From assembly GCA_023386265.1 (NCBI GenBank), contig JAEWKA010000002.1:1-64000 (forward strand): DNA of 64,000 nucleotides, given 5' to 3'. The translations under genes were made by a program, and so were the position numbers. The DNA comes from Bacillota bacterium (GTDB lineage: Bacteria > Bacillota > Clostridia > Oscillospirales > Oscillospiraceae). Positions 61,564 to 64,000 of this stretch are shown in pieces (the first letter of the stretch is position 1; each line of letters starts with the position of its first letter). A model generated the notes under the pieces. That model was not told the DNA's origin. It saw nothing but the letters and a program-made list of their open reading frames with translations, and made no database searches.

Positions 61564-62274
61564 ATGAAACTAAAGCCTATTGTTGCTCCCAGCACAAAAG
61601 AACTGTTTGTAAGCGAAATAGAGCGGCTGATTGTTTCAAAAGAATTATTGTTTGATGAAAAGCTGCCCACGGAGCGCGAACTTGAACAAGAGATGAAGGT
61701 ATCCAAAACTGTAATAAATTCCGGGTTAAACGAGCTGGCAAAACGCGGATTTCTCCGAATAGCACCTCGGCAAGGAGTGTTCGTTGAAGACTACATTAAA
61801 AACGGGAATTTAGATACCTTAAACTCGATTATCCGTTGCAACGGAGGAAAGCTTGATAAAAAAACTTTTGATTCCTTGACGGCGTTTAAAATATGTATCG
61901 ATACGCAATGCGCGGGATTGGCAGCAGAAAATCGCAGTGATCACGATATTGCGGCAATGAAAGCATTGCAGGAAAAAATGGAACGCACAGCAGACCCCAT
62001 GGAAACGGCGGAATTAAGATATGAATTTACAAAGACACTATATTTCGCGACAGGCAACCATATTTATCCTCTTTTATTAAACTCTTTAAAATCAATTGCG
62101 CTGACTTTCAATCAAATCGTATTCCGTCATTTTGGCAGTGCGGTGGCGAACGAATATCTGGATGAGCTTATTCAAGCAATCGAAAATCGAAATTCTGCAA
62201 CAGCGACTGAAATTTCTATAAAAATCATTTCAAGCCGTATTGATGAGTTAAAGCAATGGTACTTTGTTGACTGA
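61564..62274 (+). CDS. GntR-family regulator, FadR branch (FCD domain)
   Basis: A 236-residue regulator. The N-terminal winged helix has LPTERELEQEMKVSKTVINS and LAKRGFLRIAPRQGVFVEDY, the GntR signature. The rest (about 85-230) is an all-helical FCD-like ligand domain. It is transcribed divergently from the flavoprotein-hypA operon, with one FadR-class operator behind each promoter, so it most likely represses both and itself. Ligands of this branch are often organic acids or acyl-CoA. AAAGGAAG precedes the ATG. Confidence 0.9.
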   Translation: MKLKPIVAPSTKELFVSEIERLIVSKELLFDEKLPTERELEQEMKVSKTVINSGLNELAKRGFLRIAPRQGVFVEDYIKNGNLDTLNSIIRCNGGKLDKKTFDSLTAFKICIDTQCAGLAAENRSDHDIAAMKALQEKMERTADPMETAELRYEFTKTLYFATGNHIYPLLLNSLKSIALTFNQIVFRHFGSAVANEYLDELIQAIENRNSATATEISIKIISSRIDELKQWYFVD

Positions 62275-62340
62275 TTTGCTGAATTTTTCTAAGCCTTACA
62301 TTTTGGAGAAATAAAAAATTTCACTACTTATTTTTGAAAA

Positions 62341-62381
62341 CAGCAACGGGGAATGGATATCCATTCCCCATTGCTGTTTTT
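62341..62381 (+). terminator. Bidirectional terminator between the GntR and MFS genes
   Basis: CAGCAA-GGGGAATGGAT is followed by its complement around a small apex, with one C/A mismatch, then TTTTT on the plus strand. It can serve the convergent MFS gene as well. Confidence 0.85.
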
Positions 62382-62412
62382 GAGTATGTAGGCAAAAATT
62401 CAATCTTTACTA

Positions 62413-63945
62413 TCAGTCATCGCCGCCGAAAGCCTCAAGCTTAGAGCTGGCGGTAATGGGCTTGTTGTCTCCGTGCTTAACAAACAGCATGGTGATAAAG
62501 GCAAGGAATACAAAGACGCAGCCGTAAGGGAATAACGTGGTCATACTGACCTTATCCATAAACATGCCGGAAATAAAGGGCGTCAGGGTTTGTGCCGCCA
62601 TGCTGGCGGTATAGTATACACCGGTATATTTGCCGACCTCGCTGCCTTTGGACAGCTCGACGACCATTGGATAACTGTTTACATTAATCGTAGCCCAGCC
62701 TATGCCAGCCATGGCAAACAGTATGTTCATAACAAGTGTGGAGCTTCCGGCGCGTATAAAAGAGGCTGAGAGGAACGCAGTGCCGAGGATGATTATTCCG
62801 GCCAGTATACTCTTTTTCCTGCCGATTTTCGATGCGAGCGCGCCGACGGGTATATATGAAAGGATTGCGGCTCCCGTTGCAATCATAAGCGTGTTGTTGT
62901 AATCAAGATTAAGAACGCTGCTGGCATATACGGAATATTTGCTCGTAACCGCATTATAGCCAAAAAACCAGAAAACAACTGAGGCAAGGATGAGAATAAG
63001 TGAGCGCAGTTCTCCCTTTGACAGCTTGCGGCTGCCAGAACCGTCGTCATCGTCCTTATCGATATTATATTTGCGGCTTTCTTCGTGCATCTCCTTAACG
63101 AGCTTCGGTTCCTTGACCTTCCAGAGAAAAATCAGGAGCGAGACGATCATGAGCCCTGCGATGCAGATGAAGAACAGTTTATAACTCATAAGCGCGTTAG
63201 CTGCGCCGCCGGTTTTGAACACCATACCCATGCCAAGTATGATTATTCCTCCCGCCGCTCCCATAAGATTGATAACAGCGTTTGCCTTGCTTCTCAGAGG
63301 TTTAATTGTGACATCCGGCATGAGCGCGACAGCCGGACTTCGGAAGGTGGACATGGACAGAAGTAGAACAAAAAGAATGGCAACGAATATAATAAGCGGT
63401 GTTTTATCGGCCGCGACGACGTTTGCGGCATATGCCTGACGCGCGGGGACGACATAGTTAGTGTAATCAGGGTTTGCTTCGCCTTTTTCCGTGGTCATTA
63501 TAATTGCGTCGTACTCATCCTTTGTAAACATATCCGAAATTGCGACTGTGTTGCCTTCGGGTGTGGTAATGGAAAGACCTGCATCGTACAGCGTCACCTG
63601 AGCGGTCGGATTTTCAGGCGCAACGGCAGAAATGTTCTTTAGCTGCATGCTGTCGGCGAAAGACAGAATGACGAGAAAGGCCGCAGCAATGATAGAGCCT
63701 GTAATGATAAACGGAGTACGTCTGCCTTTCGGGCTTCTGCATTTATCTGAAAGCACTCCAAAAAGCGGAAGCATAAAAAGTGCGAGGATGTTGTCCAGCC
63801 CCATGATGGCGCCGGACAAGCTTTGGGACATGCCAAATTTATCCGTAAGTATTTTTGGGATGATAGTATCATAGCCCTGCCAGAACGCGCTGATAAGGAA
63901 AAATGCAAATCCTACGAAGATGGTGCGTTTGTAATTCAGCTTCAT
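62413..63945 (-). CDS. MFS transporter with large external loop
   Basis: A 510-residue major facilitator superfamily member with about 12 helices. VLSDKCRSPKGRRTPFIITG is the loop 2-3 signature of the glycoside/SLC45-like branch, and ALASKIGRKKSILAGII the matching repeat in the second half. Between helices 3 and 4 or so (about residues 102-180) there is an unusually long, hydrophilic external segment (LKNISAVAPENPTAQVTLYD onward). A charged central loop (KYNIDKDDDDGSGSRKLSKG) follows helix 6. It lies next to the GntR regulator but converges with it. Substrate unknown; sugars or organic acids are possible. No strong ribosome binding site is seen. Confidence 0.88.
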   Translation of the reverse strand: MKLNYKRTIFVGFAFFLISAFWQGYDTIIPKILTDKFGMSQSLSGAIMGLDNILALFMLPLFGVLSDKCRSPKGRRTPFIITGSIIAAAFLVILSFADSMQLKNISAVAPENPTAQVTLYDAGLSITTPEGNTVAISDMFTKDEYDAIIMTTEKGEANPDYTNYVVPARQAYAANVVAADKTPLIIFVAILFVLLLSMSTFRSPAVALMPDVTIKPLRSKANAVINLMGAAGGIIILGMGMVFKTGGAANALMSYKLFFICIAGLMIVSLLIFLWKVKEPKLVKEMHEESRKYNIDKDDDDGSGSRKLSKGELRSLILILASVVFWFFGYNAVTSKYSVYASSVLNLDYNNTLMIATGAAILSYIPVGALASKIGRKKSILAGIIILGTAFLSASFIRAGSSTLVMNILFAMAGIGWATINVNSYPMVVELSKGSEVGKYTGVYYTASMAAQTLTPFISGMFMDKVSMTTLFPYGCVFVFLAFITMLFVKHGDNKPITASSKLEAFGGDD

Positions 63946-64000
63946 GCCATCACTCTCTCTATGTAAAAATTTTTATATGTTAAAGTCTATACTATTTTTC

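Overview
The window looks like the chromosome of an anaerobic, Gram-positive, probably endospore-forming Clostridia/Eubacteriales member (Oscillospiraceae-like metabolism is an inference). The support is AGGAGG-type ribosome binding sites, a spore photoproduct lyase, a Spo0A-type DNA-binding protein, an S-layer-anchored nucleotidase, a complete acetyl-CoA-to-butyrate pathway, oxygen-sensitive enzyme families (2-hydroxyacyl-CoA dehydratase, AdhE, ferredoxin-flavoprotein oxidoreductases) and moderate GC content.

Layout. 1-8.3 kb is a worn accessory region: the start of a deaminase gene, a regulator/membrane-protein pair, a truncated ABC exporter, a spore photoproduct lyase, a dead IS3-type transposase, a large unknown XRE-type regulator, a Spo0A C-domain-only protein and a small unknown protein. 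8.3-14.4 kb holds an SLH-anchored 5'-nucleotidase and an adhE-kinase pair whose promoter lies in a 22-bp inverted repeat. 14.7-20.2 kb encodes the two subunits of a 2-hydroxyacyl-CoA dehydratase and an 896-aa iron-sulfur flavoprotein. 20.6-24.2 kb carries a chemoreceptor and a GGDEF/HD-GYP protein.

24.9-30.3 kb (minus strand) is a butyrate operon, bcd, CoA-transferase, thl, crt, hbd; the etfBA genes needed by Bcd lie separately at 44.5-46.4 kb. 30.7-39.1 kb (plus strand, with an internal LysR gene) is a carboxylic-acid module: two more acyl-CoA dehydrogenases, an acyl-CoA ligase, a family III CoA-transferase and an MFS transporter, resembling carnitine, caffeate or aryl-acrylate reduction systems. 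39.2-44 kb has a membrane protein, an internally deleted aroE copy and a ribose-type sugar ABC transporter.

46.4-48.3 kb is mostly non-coding, with a 3' fragment of an initiator tRNA inside a 79-nt repeat whose other copy lies at 24.4 kb. 48.4-56.5 kb (minus strand) is a compact eight-gene aromatic amino-acid operon (aroF, tyrA, aroB, aroA, aroC, pheA, aroE-aroK fusion, aroQ). It is preceded by a Phe/Tyr-rich leader peptide and a terminator that look like a ribosome-stalling attenuator. 57-64 kb contains a chemoreceptor lacking its external domain, a hypA-like gene coupled to a second 896-aa-class iron-sulfur flavoprotein, a divergent FadR-type GntR regulator with two matching operator palindromes, and an MFS transporter.

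Common theme: fermentative acyl-CoA chemistry fed by acids or amino acids, with flavoprotein/ferredoxin electron transfer. The substrate of the dehydratase and of the carboxylic-acid module cannot be read from the sequence.
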